Positions 21,284-32,799 of a stretch of DNA of 64,000 nucleotides are shown here, in pieces. The stretch is from Muntiacus reevesi (lineage: Eukaryota > Chordata > Mammalia > Artiodactyla > Cervidae): the NCBI RefSeq assembly GCF_963930625.1, contig NC_089249.1, positions 98,516,775-98,580,774 on the forward strand. Reading direction: 5' to 3'. Under the pieces are notes generated by a model, which worked only from the letters and a program-made list of their open reading frames with translations, did no database searches and had not been told where the DNA came from. The position numbers and the translations under genes are program-made. Position 1 is the first letter of the stretch. Each line of letters opens with the position of its first letter.

Positions 21284-23368
21284 TTGGCATTGTCTTTCAT
21301 TGGGGTTGGAATGAAAACTGACCTTTTCCAGTCCTGTGGCCACTGCTGAGTTTTCCAAATTTGCTGACAAATTGAGTGCAACACTTTCACAGTATCATCT
21401 TTTAGGATATGAAATAGCTAAACAGGAATTCCATCACGTCCACTAGCTTTGTTCATAGTGATGCTTCCTAAGGCCTGCTTGACTTCACATTCCAGAATGT
21501 TTGGCTCTAGGTGAGTGATCACACCATCATGGTTATCTGGGTCATGGAGATCTATTTGGTATAATTCTTCTGTGCATTCTTGCCACTCTTCTTAATATCA
21601 TCTGCTTCTGTTAGGTCCATACCATTTCTGTCCTTTATTGTGCCAAATTTGCATGAAATGTTCCATTGGTATCTCTAAGTTTCTTGAAGAGATCTCTAGT
21701 CTTTCCCATTCTATTGTTTACCTCTATTTCTTTGCATTGATCACTGGGGAAGGCTTTCTTATCTCTCCTATTCTTTGGAACTCTGCATTCAAATGGGTAT
21801 ATCTTTCCTTTCCTCCTTTGCCTTTCACTTCTCTTTTCTCAGCTATTTGAAAAACCTCCACAGACAACCATTTTGCCTTTTTGCATTTATTTTTCTTGGG
21901 GATGGTCTTGATCACTGTCTCCTGTACAATGTCACAAACCTCCTTCCATAGTTCATCAGGCACTCTGTCTATCAGATCTAATTCCTTGAATCTATTTGTC
22001 ACTTCCACTGTATAACTGTAAGGGATTTGATTTAGGTCATACCTGAATGGTTGAGCAGTTTTCCCTACTTTCTTCAATTTCAGTCTGAATTTGGCAATAA
22101 GAATTCATGTTCTGACCCATAGTCAGCTCCTGGACTTGTTTTTACTGATGGTATAGAGCTTCTCCATCTTTGGCTGCAAAGAATATAGTCAATCTGATTT
22201 TGGTGTTGACCATCTGGTGTTGTCCATGTGTAGTCTTCTCTTATCTTGTTGGAAGAGGGTATTTGCTGTGACCAGTGTGTTCTCTTGGCAAACTCTGTTA
22301 GCCTTTGACCGACTTTTTATGTACTCCAAGTCCAAATTTGCCTGTTACTTCAGGTATCTCTTGACTGCCTACTTTTGCATTCCAGTCCCCTATTAAAAAG
22401 GATATCTTTTTTGGGAGTTAGTTCTAGTTCTTGTAGGTCTTCATAGACCCATTCAACTTCAGGTTCTTCAGCATTACTGGTCAAGGCATAGACATGGATT
22501 GCTGTGATATTGAATGGTTTGTCTTGGAAATAAACAGAGATCATTCTGTTGATTTTGAGATTGCATTCAAGTACTGCATTTCCTACTCTGTTGCTGACTG
22601 TGAGTACTACTCCATTTCTTCTAAGAGATTCTTGCCCACAGTAGTAGATATAATGGTCATCTGAGTTAAATTCACCCATTCCAGTCCATTTTAGTTCACT
22701 GATTCTTAATACATCAATGTTCACTTTTGCCATCTCCTGTTTGACCACTTCCAATTTGCTTTGATTCATTGACCTAACATTCCAGGTTCCTATGCAATAT
22801 TATTCTTTACAGCATAGAACTTTACTTCTATCACCAATCACATCCACAACTGGGTGTTGTTTTTGCTTTGGCTCCGTGTCTTCATTCTTTCTGGAGTTAT
22901 TTCTCCACTCTTGTCCAATAGCATATTGGGCATGTACCAACCTGGGGAGTTCATTTTTCTATGTCCTATCTTTTTGCCTTTTCTTGCTGTTCTTGGGGTT
23001 CTCAAGGCAAGAATACTGAAATGGTTTGCCATTCCTTTCTCCAGTGAACCACAGTTTCTCAGAACTCTCCACCATGACCCATCTGTCTTGGGTGGCCCTA
23101 CATGGAATGGCTCATAGTTTCATTTAGTTAGATATGGCTGTGGTCCATGTGATCAGTTGGATTATTTTTCTGTGATTGTGGTTTTCATTCTGTTCATCCA
23201 TCAGAGAAAGGATAAGGATAAGAGGCTTATGGAAGCTTCGTGATGGTAGAGACTGACTGAGGGGGAAACTGGGTCTTGTTCTGATGGGTGAGGCCATGCT
23301 CAGTAAATCTTTAATCCAATTTTCTGTCCATAGGCAGGGCTGTCTTCCCTCCGTGTTGTTCGATCTGA
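21284..23368 (-). mobile_element. BovB LINE, inverted 5' segment
   Basis: This is the 5' two-thirds of a BovB on the minus strand: 5' untranslated region (22770-23368), ORF2 start at 22769, endonuclease, linker and the beginning of the RT. The ORF2 N-terminus is open for 139 codons (22350-22769), with VVKQEMAKVNIDVLRISELK and WTGMGEFNSDDHYIYYCGQE; another open piece is 21724-22077. The remaining 3' third lies in the opposite orientation immediately to the right, with both pieces bounded by one pair of target-like repeats. The segment ends (21284-21328) with a 45-base copy of the RT text that also starts the sense part. Confidence 0.93.
22350..22769 (-). pseudogene. BovB ORF2 endonuclease domain, open piece
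   Basis: A minus-strand frame of 139 codons begins at the natural ORF2 start (MNQSKLEVVKQEMAKVN). It covers the first part of the APE-type endonuclease, including the SELKWTGMGEF block and DDHYIYYCGQESLRRNGV. It ends at a frameshift near 22350, where the text changes to an unrelated tail. No full endonuclease can be made. It is the best preserved BovB N-terminus in the window. Confidence 0.85.
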
Positions 23369-24680
23369 GAAAAGGTCAGTTTTCATATCAGTCCCAAAGA
23401 AAGTTAATGCCAAAGAATGTTCAAACTACCACACAATTGCACTCATCCCACACACTACAAAGTAATGCTCAAAATTTTCCAAGCCAGGCTTCAACAGTAA
23501 GTGAACCTCGAACTTCCAGATGTTCAAGCTGTTAGAAAAGGCAGAAGAACCAGAGGTCAAATTGCCACCATCTATTGGATCATTGAAAAAGCACAAGAGT
23601 TCCAGAAAAACATCTACTTTTGCTTTACTGACTACACCAAACCTTTGACTGTGTGGATCACAAAAATCTATGGAAAATTCTTCAAGAGATGGGAATACCA
23701 GACCACCTGACCTGCCTCCTAAGAAAGCTGTATGCAAGTCAAGAAGCAATAGTTAGAACTGAACATGGAACAACACACTGGTTCCAAATTCGGAAAGGAG
23801 TACATCAAGGCTGTATACTCTCACTCTGTTTATTTAACTTATAGGCAGAGTACATCATGTGAAATGCCAGGTTAGATGAAGCACAAGTTGGAATCGAGAT
23901 TACCGGGAGAAATATCAATAACCTCAGATGACATCACCCTTATGAAAGTGAAGAAGAACTAAAAAGCCTCTTGATGAAAGTGAAAGAGGAGAGTGAAAAG
24001 TTGGCTTAAAACTCAACATTCAGAAACCTAAAATCATAGCTTCTGGTCCCATTACTTCATGGCAAATAGATGAAGAAATAATGGAAAGAGTGAGAGGCTT
24101 TATTTTGGGGGGCTCCAAAATCACTGCAGATGGTGACTGCAGCCATGAAATTAAGATGCTTACTGCTTGGAAGAAAAGCTATGACCAACCTAAACAGCAT
24201 ATTGAAAAGCAGAGACATTACCTTGCAAACAAAAGTTTATCTAGTCAAAGCTATGGTTTTTCTAGTAGTCACGTGTAAGAGTTGGACTATAAAGAAAGTT
24301 AAGCACCAAAGAATGGATGCTTTTGAACTGTGGTGTTGGAGAAGACTGTTGAGAGTCCCTTGGACTGCAAGGAGATCCAACCAGTCCATCCTGAAGGAGA
24401 TAAGTCCTGGGTGTTCATTGGAAAGACTGATGTTGAGGCTCAAACTCCAATACTTTGGCCACCTGATGCAAAGAACTGACTCATTGGAAAATCCCCTGAT
24501 GCTGGGAAAGATTGCAGGTAGAGGAAGGGGACTACAGAGGATGAGATGGTTGGATGGCATCACCAAATCGATGGATATGAGTTTGAGTAAACTCCGGGAA
24601 TTGGGATGGACAGGGAAGCCTGGCATGCTGCAGTCCATGGGGTCGCAAAGAGTTGAACATGACTGAGTTGATCTGAACTG
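23369..24680 (+). mobile_element. BovB LINE, sense 3' segment
   Basis: The sense third of the same BovB runs from the RT through the C-terminal region to the 3' tail at 24680. It starts with the 45-base RT segment (23369-23413) that is also present, inverted, at 21284-21328. RT pieces include QGCILSLCLFNL at 23653-23844. The YADD site is lost by a deletion at about 23930. The C-terminal frame 24130-24666 is open for 178 codons. The repeat TCTCTGTAT at 21276-21284 and TCTCTGTTAT at 24681-24690 probably represents the target duplication. Confidence 0.95.
24130..24666 (+). pseudogene. BovB ORF2 C-terminal region, open piece
   Basis: An open frame of 178 codons holds the ORF2 region downstream of the RT: MDAFELWCWRRLLRVPW, RRSNQSILKEISPGCSLE, MRWLDGITKSMDMSLSKLRE and a final SMGSQRVEHD. 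It is not a gene by itself, as the upstream RT is broken. The ATG is an internal methionine. Confidence 0.85.
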
Positions 24681-24690
24681 TCTCTGTTAT

Positions 24691-27588
24691 TAATCTGTCA
24701 GCCAGCAGACCATAATAACTGATATCATAAAAGGGCTAAATCTTTTAATTAACATTTATTTGACTCTAACAATTCAGATAAGAGAAAAGCACATCTACCT
24801 TTTCTCAGACTTGAGACACTGATGGGATATGGGATGTTACATAGTCATGAGACAGTTGATCTGAATAATAAGTGAAAACCAAAAAACCTACAACCTTTTG
24901 GGTTGAATAATAGATCGTTAGGTACTTAGAAAAGAAAGGATCTTGATGTTGTAGTTGGGCAGGACTCTAAAAATTATGTTTATGATATATAATTCCCCTG
25001 AAAGTGAGAGAAGAGCTACATTTCTTCATACATATAATCTTAAGATCCATGATTTGCTTTAATTTAGTCCTAAAATTACAAAAATAATCTATGCCTGATG
25101 TTGGAAAAGGCAACTATTTCCACCAATGCAAAAACAAAAAACCCCAATCATTTGGCTTGACAATTTTACAAACACACATTTGAAAACAAAGGTTATTGGT
25201 ACACTTAGTACAATAATGACAGCATTAATCCTTAGATAATACACACTGCAGTGCATATGTGTGTGTGTGTGTGTGTGTGTGCCCAAACTTCTGAGATGCC
25301 TGGTTTTTGGGTGACAGTGCTATGTTTTTCAGGGTCAGGGAGCAGTGGTGCCTGTCACAAAGACCAGCAGGTGGTCCTGCTATTGCTGTATCTCCACTTT
25401 AGCTTTCAGCAGCTGTTTGAGTTCACAGTTGAACTATAGCACAAAAGGAACACCAGGTTTACTCTCATTTATTTAACATATTTGAAGGGTGTATTGAGGT
25501 GAATTACTGTCCCTGTGAAAATGGCCTGATGGCTTCCGGAGTTACTTTTCAAGGGTGGGAGTTCAGTGGCCTGAGGGTTTGAGTGGAAACCACATTGGTT
25601 TTAGTGGTAAGAGTTATTTGCCAAGAAAGAAAGGAGACTGGAGGAGGATTTATGTTAATCCTTCATCCAGACCTGAAAGTGCCTTTAAAATTCTTAACTG
25701 GCAATCACAGGGGGAGAAAGCAGAACTTTCTGATATTCTGTTGGGGTAACGTAAGGTAAATGTTGCTTTAACAAAGAACAGTTGGAAATAGATGAGATTG
25801 CATAAACCCGTGAGAAGTTTTATTTGTTTTACTTTATGTTTGGACAGCTGTCCAGTTCCTCTTTAAAATGCTTAAGAACTATGTCCCATGCCTTAGAATA
25901 CTTTGGTTTTAATAAATAGCTTCACATACATTAGAAATAAGGACTCTTTTTTTTGCCTGTTAATAAATAGCTTTTTATTAAGAAATAGAGATTCCATGTT
26001 TTCTTTAATACATATTAATGTTGGCTAGAATATTTTAGGAAGTAAATTAATATCTGGGTCCCAATTACCTGTGGAATAATGTTGTACAGGGTCAACACAG
26101 GCACTCAATAAATAAAAGATTCTTATTAATTTAACTTTTTATTTGATAAAAATATCAATGTAGTTTCCTTCATTTTTAATATATTTCAAACTTCCTTGAA
26201 TTTTTTTAACATAATAGTTCATTGTTTTTTGTTTTTTAAATTTAGAAGCAGACAGTTTTTTCAATATGGTCTTGATTGCTGTGTCTCCTTCGATTTCTCC
26301 TGAGGGTGGCAAGCACTTTTTTCTTTTCTCTTGCAAAATATTTAGTGGTCTAAAAGTATATCTGGTTCTTGTATCAAACTACATGATATCCCATAAGTAG
26401 CAGAAAGGAAATTTTCTTAAGATTTATGTTTCTTTCTTTTTTTGCCAAGTACCTAATCTTCCTTTGAAAATTGCCTGATTGTCCTCTGCAAAGTTGGCTA
26501 AAGTCCCTTCCTAATGCATTATTTTTACCATCTGAGTACTGAGTGTAATAGGTCAGAAACTATGAGATTCAACCTATCTTAAAATTTTCATCAAAAAGCT
26601 ACTATGTGCAAGTTAATCAGTGTTGGGACAGACATAGAAGGTTCTATTTTATACCCAAGAACACAATTAAAGTCTTACATGTAATTAAGTGCTGGGTAGA
26701 GTGATTCAGAGTATAGACACTATAAGATCTCAGGGAATGGAAGCACTGCAAATATCCATGACCAGAGTCATTTACTCGAAATTAGTAACCATCCTGCTTA
26801 TTTACAACTTTTCAGAATTCTAAATAATGCGGTCAAATTTGTGACTTGATGCAAAAGCCTGCATAAGCACTAGGTGTTCACATGGAAATAGTAGACTAAA
26901 TAGTAGGTTGCCCTGATCCAGCTGTGATATTGAAAATGTCACTTTTGCTGTTATGTATTATCACCTCTGAGTCCTTTTATATGTAAAACCCCAAAGTCAC
27001 CTGACACAGCTTTAGGCAATCACTGTGTCTTTCATTGTGCAAGTCAATGGCTGTTAAGTACACATCATTACAGTGCAAGAATGTGCCATTCTTTTCCTCT
27101 TACACCCAGGGCACTTCCTTGGTGATATGAAAGATTCTGCAGAGGTAAAGAAATAAAGTTAGTAGGAATAATCACACAGTTGCCTGCTGTGAAGAAGAGT
27201 GAGCTTTATTTACAGCACAGCATTTTGATTTGGCTTTAAGAGAATTGTATCATCTAAAAATTACACATAATAGACTTGGCAGAAACATAAGCTGGTGGTC
27301 AAGCCTGATTACATTAAATAAGTCATGTTGCCAAGGTGTTGCTTACTCAGAATTATAACAGATGTCCACAGGACAGTAATCTTCACAGATTCTCAACTGC
27401 TTCTTAAATGCTAAGATTTTTGAACTCTAGATATCCTGTGGCTACATGACAAAAGGTGTTATGCTAACTAAGATCTAAGTCTTCTGATCTAAGATAAGGC
27501 AGAGCCTGAAAAGAAGTCATGTAGTGAATTGATCCTTTGATTGAAATATTTTCATAATACATTTTGGAGAAACATTTAGACTGTAGTT
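24691..27588. other. no gene recognised
   Basis: About 2.9 kb of unassigned sequence, the longest such stretch in the first half. It holds a GT microsatellite at 25257-25281. A block near 26075-26115 recalls an L2 3' end (CAGGCACTCAATAAATAAA). No exon is visible. Confidence 0.45.
25257..25281. repeat. (GT)n microsatellite
   Basis: About 12 uninterrupted GT units. Confidence 0.95.
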
Positions 27589-27602
27589 ATAGATCAAGGC
27601 AG

Positions 27603-27810
27603 GGCTTCCTAGCTGGCTCAGTGGTAAAAAATCTGCCTGCTAACTATGAGACATTCGATCCCTGCATGGGGAAGATCACCTGGAGAAGGAAATAGCAACC
27701 CACTGCAATATAGTTGCCTGGAAAATCCCATGGATCTAGGAGCCTGGTGGGCTTCAGTACATGGGATTACAAAGAGTAGGACATAACTGAGCAATTGAGC
27801 ATGCACATGC
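27603..27810 (+). mobile_element. Bov-tA SINE with perfect target duplication
   Basis: A full-length Bov-tA with a tail ending in GCACATGC. It is bounded by perfect 14-bp direct repeats, ATAGATCAAGGCAG, at 27589-27602 and 27811-27824. The perfect repeat suggests a relatively recent insertion, though the body has several substitutions. Confidence 0.97.
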
Positions 27811-27984
27811 ATAGATCAAGGCAGAAAATAGTTGAAGAATAATGTCTTAAGCCAGAAAGTCAGACCTTAAGAAAAAATTCATTGATAACAGAGAATTAAT
27901 ATATAACATAATTGGCACTGTTAGGGTTAAATTTGCCATTTTTTTCCCCCCAGAATAATATGTTTACAGCTTAATACAATTGCA

Positions 27985-28031
27985 AAGGGTCAGACATGAC
28001 TGAGCGACTGAACTGAACTGAACTGAACTGA
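27985..28031 (+). mobile_element. BovB/Bov-A extreme 3' stub
   Basis: Only the last bases are present: GCAAAGGGTCAGACATGACT, GAGCGACT, then four ACTGA-type tail units. It is an extremely 5'-truncated insertion or a remnant of one. Confidence 0.8.
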
Positions 28032-28075
28032 TTATTGCTTTTAAAGAACTGGTTGTTATTTGTGGGTATAGCCCA

Positions 28076-28150
28076 TGGACAGGGAAGCTTGGTATGCTGC
28101 AGTCCATGGGGTCGCAAAGAGTAGGACACAACTGAAAGAATGAACTGATA
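28076..28150 (+). mobile_element. second BovB 3' stub
   Basis: About 75 bases of BovB 3' end (GGACAGGGAAGCTTGGTATG, CAGTCCATGGGGTCGCAAAG, GACACAACTGA) lie 45 bases after the first stub, in the same orientation. The spacer between them is not BovB. Confidence 0.8.
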
Positions 28151-28892
28151 GCCCGTGGGCCTTAGTTCTTGCAGATAAATTTATTTCAAAAAATCACTTG
28201 TTTGCTTGTCTTTTTCTCCATATTTCAAAAAGCAAGGAATATCACTTGTTCTTATCTCTACTACCGGTACCTGAAACAATTTCTGGCCCATGAATTTGCT
28301 CAGAAAGCATTGTATGATGGTACCAAACAAAGATATTTCCAATAGGGGTTTTCTCAACAACAAGAACATTTAGAAAAGCAAAAGGAACAAAAAATCGGTG
28401 GAGACTTAAGTTTTAAGGGAACTTGATTGCCAGGAAAAACAAGGCCTGACAGCTCCATTTTTAATTAAACTGGAAATGTAAGATAAAGTAACAGTGACAG
28501 AGGGTAACATAGTAATTCTTTTGTTTTCTTTATACAGCAGTTAGTAGTTTTTGAAGACCCACTCAAGTATGATCTAGGCTTCATTTTGAATTAATTATTT
28601 GAGCAGCTTTTGCCAAATTTGCATATATATTTAGACTCTAGGAAATCATTTTGCCATGTGTCAAAACTTTCTAAACTTGAGAGGACAGTGATAATAAAAA
28701 TAAATTCATGCCATTGAGAAGAACTCTTTTATAAGAAAAAATGTAGCCAAGAGTAGGAAGTTGATGTTTCTATATATGGGAAGGTATCTTCAACATAATT
28801 ATTCAAATGGAAAAATAGTTTATTAAATTTTTGTTGAAATTTTTCACTTGAAGAGCTCAGTGGTAAGTATTGTTGGGATGACACTTTAATCT
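28151..28892. other. no gene recognised
   Basis: AT-rich unassigned sequence with no visible exon or repeat. Confidence 0.4.
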
Positions 28893-28902
28893 ATTAGGCT
28901 GT

Positions 28903-29133
28903 GCATGTGTGCTAAGTTGCTTTAGTCATACCCGATTCTTCATGACCCTATGGACTCTAGCTGGCCAGACTCCTCTGCCCATGGGATTACCCTGGCAAGA
29001 ATACTGGAGTGGGTTGCCATTTCCTCCTCCAGGGGATCTTCCTGACCCAGGGATTTAACCTGTGTCTCTTGTGTCTCCTGCATTGGCAGGCAGGTTTTTA
29101 CCACCAGTGCCACCTGGGAAGCCCCAGTCTATT
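28903..29133 (-). mobile_element. Bov-tA SINE, antisense, with target duplication
   Basis: A full-length antisense copy, with the head GGGGCTTCCCAGGTGGCACT at the right end. It is flanked by ATTAGGCTGT at 28893-28902 and 29134-29143. Confidence 0.95.
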
Positions 29134-29392
29134 ATTAGGCTGTAATTCAATTCAATGATCACAGCATATTTGCATCTCTAAATTGGAAAATTCATTTTCA
29201 GATTCTTATCTCTAGTATACATATGGAAAGATGTAACATGGAACATCTAAAAGGTAAATATATTTTGAGGGAGTGGTGACATAGTTTTTCTACAAAAGAC
29301 TCTGCCATTTAACAAAAGAATTGACTCTTTTTGAAGGTATTTGTATGTTCATGAAGGCATCATTACCTATTATGTAGCTGTATTATAAATAT

Positions 29393-29480
29393 TTCAGATG
29401 AGAAACATGTAGAAAGAATATATCACTCAAGTTCACATGAGTAGTAAATGGCAAAGGTTTGAATTGTGGCATCTGGCTTA
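29393..29480 (-). repeat. MIR SINE fragment, antisense
   Basis: CAGATGAGAAACATGTAGAA, CACTCAAGTTCACATGAGTA and TTTGAATTGTGGCATCTGGC are the antisense MIR core in order. Confidence 0.75.
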
Positions 29481-29624
29481 CACCCAAAATACCCTTTCCT
29501 TGTTAAAAACACTCTGAATATTATTTAAATTAAAGAAAAGAGAAAAGCTAAAGTTCACTTTGATGACCAGCATCCCAACCCCAGTCTACCTTTCCTTGAT
29601 TCTCCTCAAAGGTTACAGCTTTGC

Positions 29625-29965
29625 AGTTTGGTGCATATTCTTCCAGGTCGTTTGCTGTGCATTTGCATATATACATATGTACTCTTAGAGAATACATAGT
29701 CTCATATACTTTATAACTTTAATATGTAAGTGAGGTAACACTGTTTTGTCATTTTGAAACAATTTTTAACTCAACCATATGTCTAAGAGACACTTCCATG
29801 TTAACATATTTAGTTCTACCTCTTCCTTCCAAAATACATATCATCATGCAGTATGACCATTTATCTTCTTTTATTTTAATCATTTCTTTCTTAATCCACA
29901 ATAAGATTATTTTCATTTGGGGAAGGAAGGATGCATATGTAACAACTTGATTTCTGTTATATCTC
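29625..29965 (-). repeat. old L1 3'-end relic, antisense
   Basis: The succession GTTTTGTCATTTTGAAACAA, CACTTCCATGTTAACATATT, TAGTTCTACCTCTTCC and ATGACCATTTATC resembles the antisense 3' end of old L1 families (L1MC/ME type). It is diverged. Confidence 0.55.
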
Positions 29966-30084
29966 TCTACGATATTAGAATGCCTCCACAAAAATTTGAG
30001 TCATAGCTATATTTGAGCTAGAAAGCTGGTCTTGTGGAAAAACTCAGGGCAAGTTGTTAGAACTAGGTTTCTTATTTTGAAGTA

Positions 30085-30155
30085 ATATATTTATAACACT
30101 GTGTCTCAATGTTCTTATCTGTAACTGAGTACTGATATTATTACCTGCTTGGCTA
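30085..30155 (+). repeat. MIR SINE fragment
   Basis: ACACTGTGTCTCAATGTTCT followed by TATCTGTAACTGAG and a TATTATTACCTGC block matches the 3' half of MIR. Confidence 0.6.
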
Positions 30156-30224
30156 TATGTCTATATCTACAGTTTTACTTTAAAAAGTATGAATTATTTT
30201 ATAAATAATAAGTGATAATCTTAT

Positions 30225-31412
30225 TAATTCAGTTCAACATGCATTTATTGGATATTTGCTATGTGAGAGATACTGATGTAGGCATTCTAGAAAGTAAAAT
30301 AAATACCTTTTTAAAATACATGTGATACAGTAAAAGTAAAGGGTGCAAATATAAAAATTCTGAAAAAGGATTATGTGATCTGAGTTGTAGGAAAGATGCC
30401 AAGTTCAACTTAATGATAAGAGGAAAAGCACTTCAACTAAAGGGGCTGTGAGATGCTTCTTGAGAGGGATAAAATACATAGTAGAAATTTGAGAGATACA
30501 TTAGTTGGAGTATAGGAGGAAGAGAGGAACAGATTGTCCCAAATTCCCTCTTATGTAAAATGGGATTTGGATGCTTTGTTCAGACTGGTGTTCTAGAGCT
30601 AGTGAGTGTTTTAGGTATGAGGCTTTTTCAAGAGCATTATTAAGAAATCTAAAAGCCTTTGTCTAGTGTCAGAATTATATTGAAAAATCAAACATGCAAT
30701 CATAATAAAGTGTCAATCTAAGGAATCTTCAGATAAACAAAAGTCAGCTCTGATTCAGAGCTCCAGCAAATGTGAGACATGCCAAAATGTACAATATAGG
30801 AATTTTGGAAGATGGATGAGAGCCAGTGCCTGCAAAGACCAGAATTCTGCATTAGGTGTCTCTTTATAGGATGTTTAGATCTTCACCATAAATGGAGGAA
30901 TTTTAAGAGGAGCGAGAACATATCAAGCCAGAGCTGTGAATTGGAAAAATTCAGGTCCTTAGGCAGGGAGCATGATTTGGGATGTGTTTTGGGGTGATGG
31001 ATGAGGGAGAAAGACAGAAGATGGTACAGAGGGTGAAGACATTTGCAATGGTGATTAGAGCATGTTGTGACTTTGAATGCTAAAGTAAGGCTTTGATTTT
31101 AATGACATATGGCGAAGCAATAAAGCTATCATTCCAGGGAGTAACACATCCTTAAAACTCTATCCTTAAAAGATAAATCTTGCAGGACTGTGAGTAGATT
31201 AAAGGAGGGACAACTGGAGAAATAGTTATGGGAATATCTTAATAAACCCAGAAGCAGTTCTATGGTCTTAGGTAAGAATAGTGGAATGGAAAAAGAGGGC
31301 TGGACATATTTGAAAGACACTATAGAAATTGACTTCTTGAGATGATTTTTCAGCTGACTTTATATGGATGTGAGGGAAAGAAAAGAGTCAAAGTCACTAA
31401 TAAGATCCATGG
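30225..31412. repeat. ancient L2-like relics
   Basis: Two patches recall L2-type repeats. One is 30225-30310 (CATGCATTTATTGGATATTTGC). The other is about 30950-31410 (blocks like TTTGATTTTAATGACATATG, AATAAAGCTATCATTCCAGG, AGCAGTTCTATGGTCTTAGG). The text between is too diverged to name. No gene is present. Confidence 0.45.
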
Positions 31413-31415
31413 TGC

Positions 31416-32795
31416 TCAGAGGGGGAATCAAGACAGCAGAGTAGGAGGACATGGACCTCACCTTCCTGCCCTCCCCCTCCAAACCAAGAGTTCAACAATA
31501 CATTTACAAGTGGAATAATTCTCACAGAAAACTGCAAACTGGCATAAGAACTCCTACACAGCCTAAGGCTGCAAGAAAGATCCCCATGTAATTGGGTAGG
31601 ATGGAAAGAATGGCATTGGGTTGGGACTTGTGCCCCTGGGAGGGAACTAAGAAAAAAAGGGAGAGTGCATGGGTAGACACTTGTTCTGAGGAGTGAGTGG
31701 GTTGAGCCACAGACTGAGTGTCCAGTCCTGGGGTCCTTCACAAAGGAGACAATTCCCCTTGACTGCTTGGAGAACTGCTGGGACAACTAGAAAGTCTGGA
31801 GAGGCCTAGACTTCACTTATGGAAAATGTGTGGGTGCTGGCTTGCCACCAGACACGGCAGAGAGAGGTCTGCTCTAGTGACTGCTGCCCCACTGTGCCCC
31901 CAATCTGAGCTGAGTGAACAGCGTGGCCCCATTTGCCTTAAACCACAGTTTGGCACTGGATCTAATGACCTGGGGGTACGGGGGGTACAATGTGATCTGG
32001 GAGCAGTGGAGGTGGCCAACGTTGATGCTTACTCAAGAAAAGCCACAGAAGCAACTCAGACTTATTATGACAGTACAGCCACTTGAACTCATGTGACCAA
32101 CACACTGCAACCCCCAGTCTAAGCCAAGGAAATGCTTCATCCCCATCAACCCCATGCCACAATTTTGCACTAGGTTTGGAAGGACAATAACAGTGGAAAA
32201 GAAGAGATCTTGAGCTGTGTCTGAGCATAGCCATAGATGCATTCATAGGCAACAAATTGAATCTCTGTAAGGACACAAGCCCCACTTGCTTCAGCACTTC
32301 CCTTTTTCAGGCAAAGGTGCCAGGGCGGGGAGAGGGGAAAACACACACACTTAAAGAGAACAGAGCCAGCTTGAGCCCAATCTTCATGGCATCCACTCCA
32401 GCAACTTGGGAGCAGATCCCAAACCCTCACAGAGCAGCAACTCCTACTAAGCAGAGAGGAACTCCCACTAACATCTTATGTAGACTGTAGCTCCTTCAAT
32501 ACTAGCCACAAAATGTTGCTGGCATCCACATCAAATACAGCCATCACATCAAAGACACTGGGCTCACACAGTCTACATAGGGGTTGGTGGTGGTGTTCAG
32601 TTGCATGGTCGGTATGACTTTTTTGTGATCTCATGGGCTATAGCATGCCAGGCCTCCCTGTCCCTCACTATCTCCCAAAGTTTACCCAAGTTCATGTCCA
32701 CTGATGCTCCCACTTAAAAACACCCCTTCAACACCGCAACAGATAACTGTTTCAGCTAAATTCATAGAGAAATAAAAAGTTAAATAAAATGAAAA
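31416..32795 (+). mobile_element. older artiodactyl L1, 5' UTR (outer element of the nest)
   Basis: It opens GGGGGAATCAAGACAGCAGA with a GAGTAGGAGGAC block, the start typical of artiodactyl L1 5' UTRs (consensus 'caagatggcggagtagg'). The GC-richer UTR runs to 32795 and is followed, after the younger L1_BT, by its ORF1 at 42511. A small antisense BovB end interrupts it at 32588-32708. Minus-strand open frames here (for example 31397-31786) are accidental. The element never reaches its own 3' end in this window. Confidence 0.85.
32588..32708 (-). mobile_element. BovB/Bov-A 3' end fragment, antisense
   Basis: The antisense text TTCAGTTGCATGGTCGGTAT, GGGCTATAGCATGCCAGGCC, TCCCTGTCCCTCACTATC and AAGTTCATGTCCA is a BovB 3' end. 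It lies in the older L1 5' UTR, whose text resumes at CTCCCACTTAAAAACACC. Confidence 0.85.
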
Positions 32796-32799
32796 TTTA

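Noticed and set aside
27113..27165. Possible Bov-tA head (ACTTCCTTGGTGATATGAAA).
   Set aside because: The match is weak, with no box B, body or tail following.
31397..32430. A series of minus- and plus-strand frames of 60-130 codons.
   Set aside because: They fall in the GC-richer 5' UTR of the older L1, which has few stops by chance in several frames.
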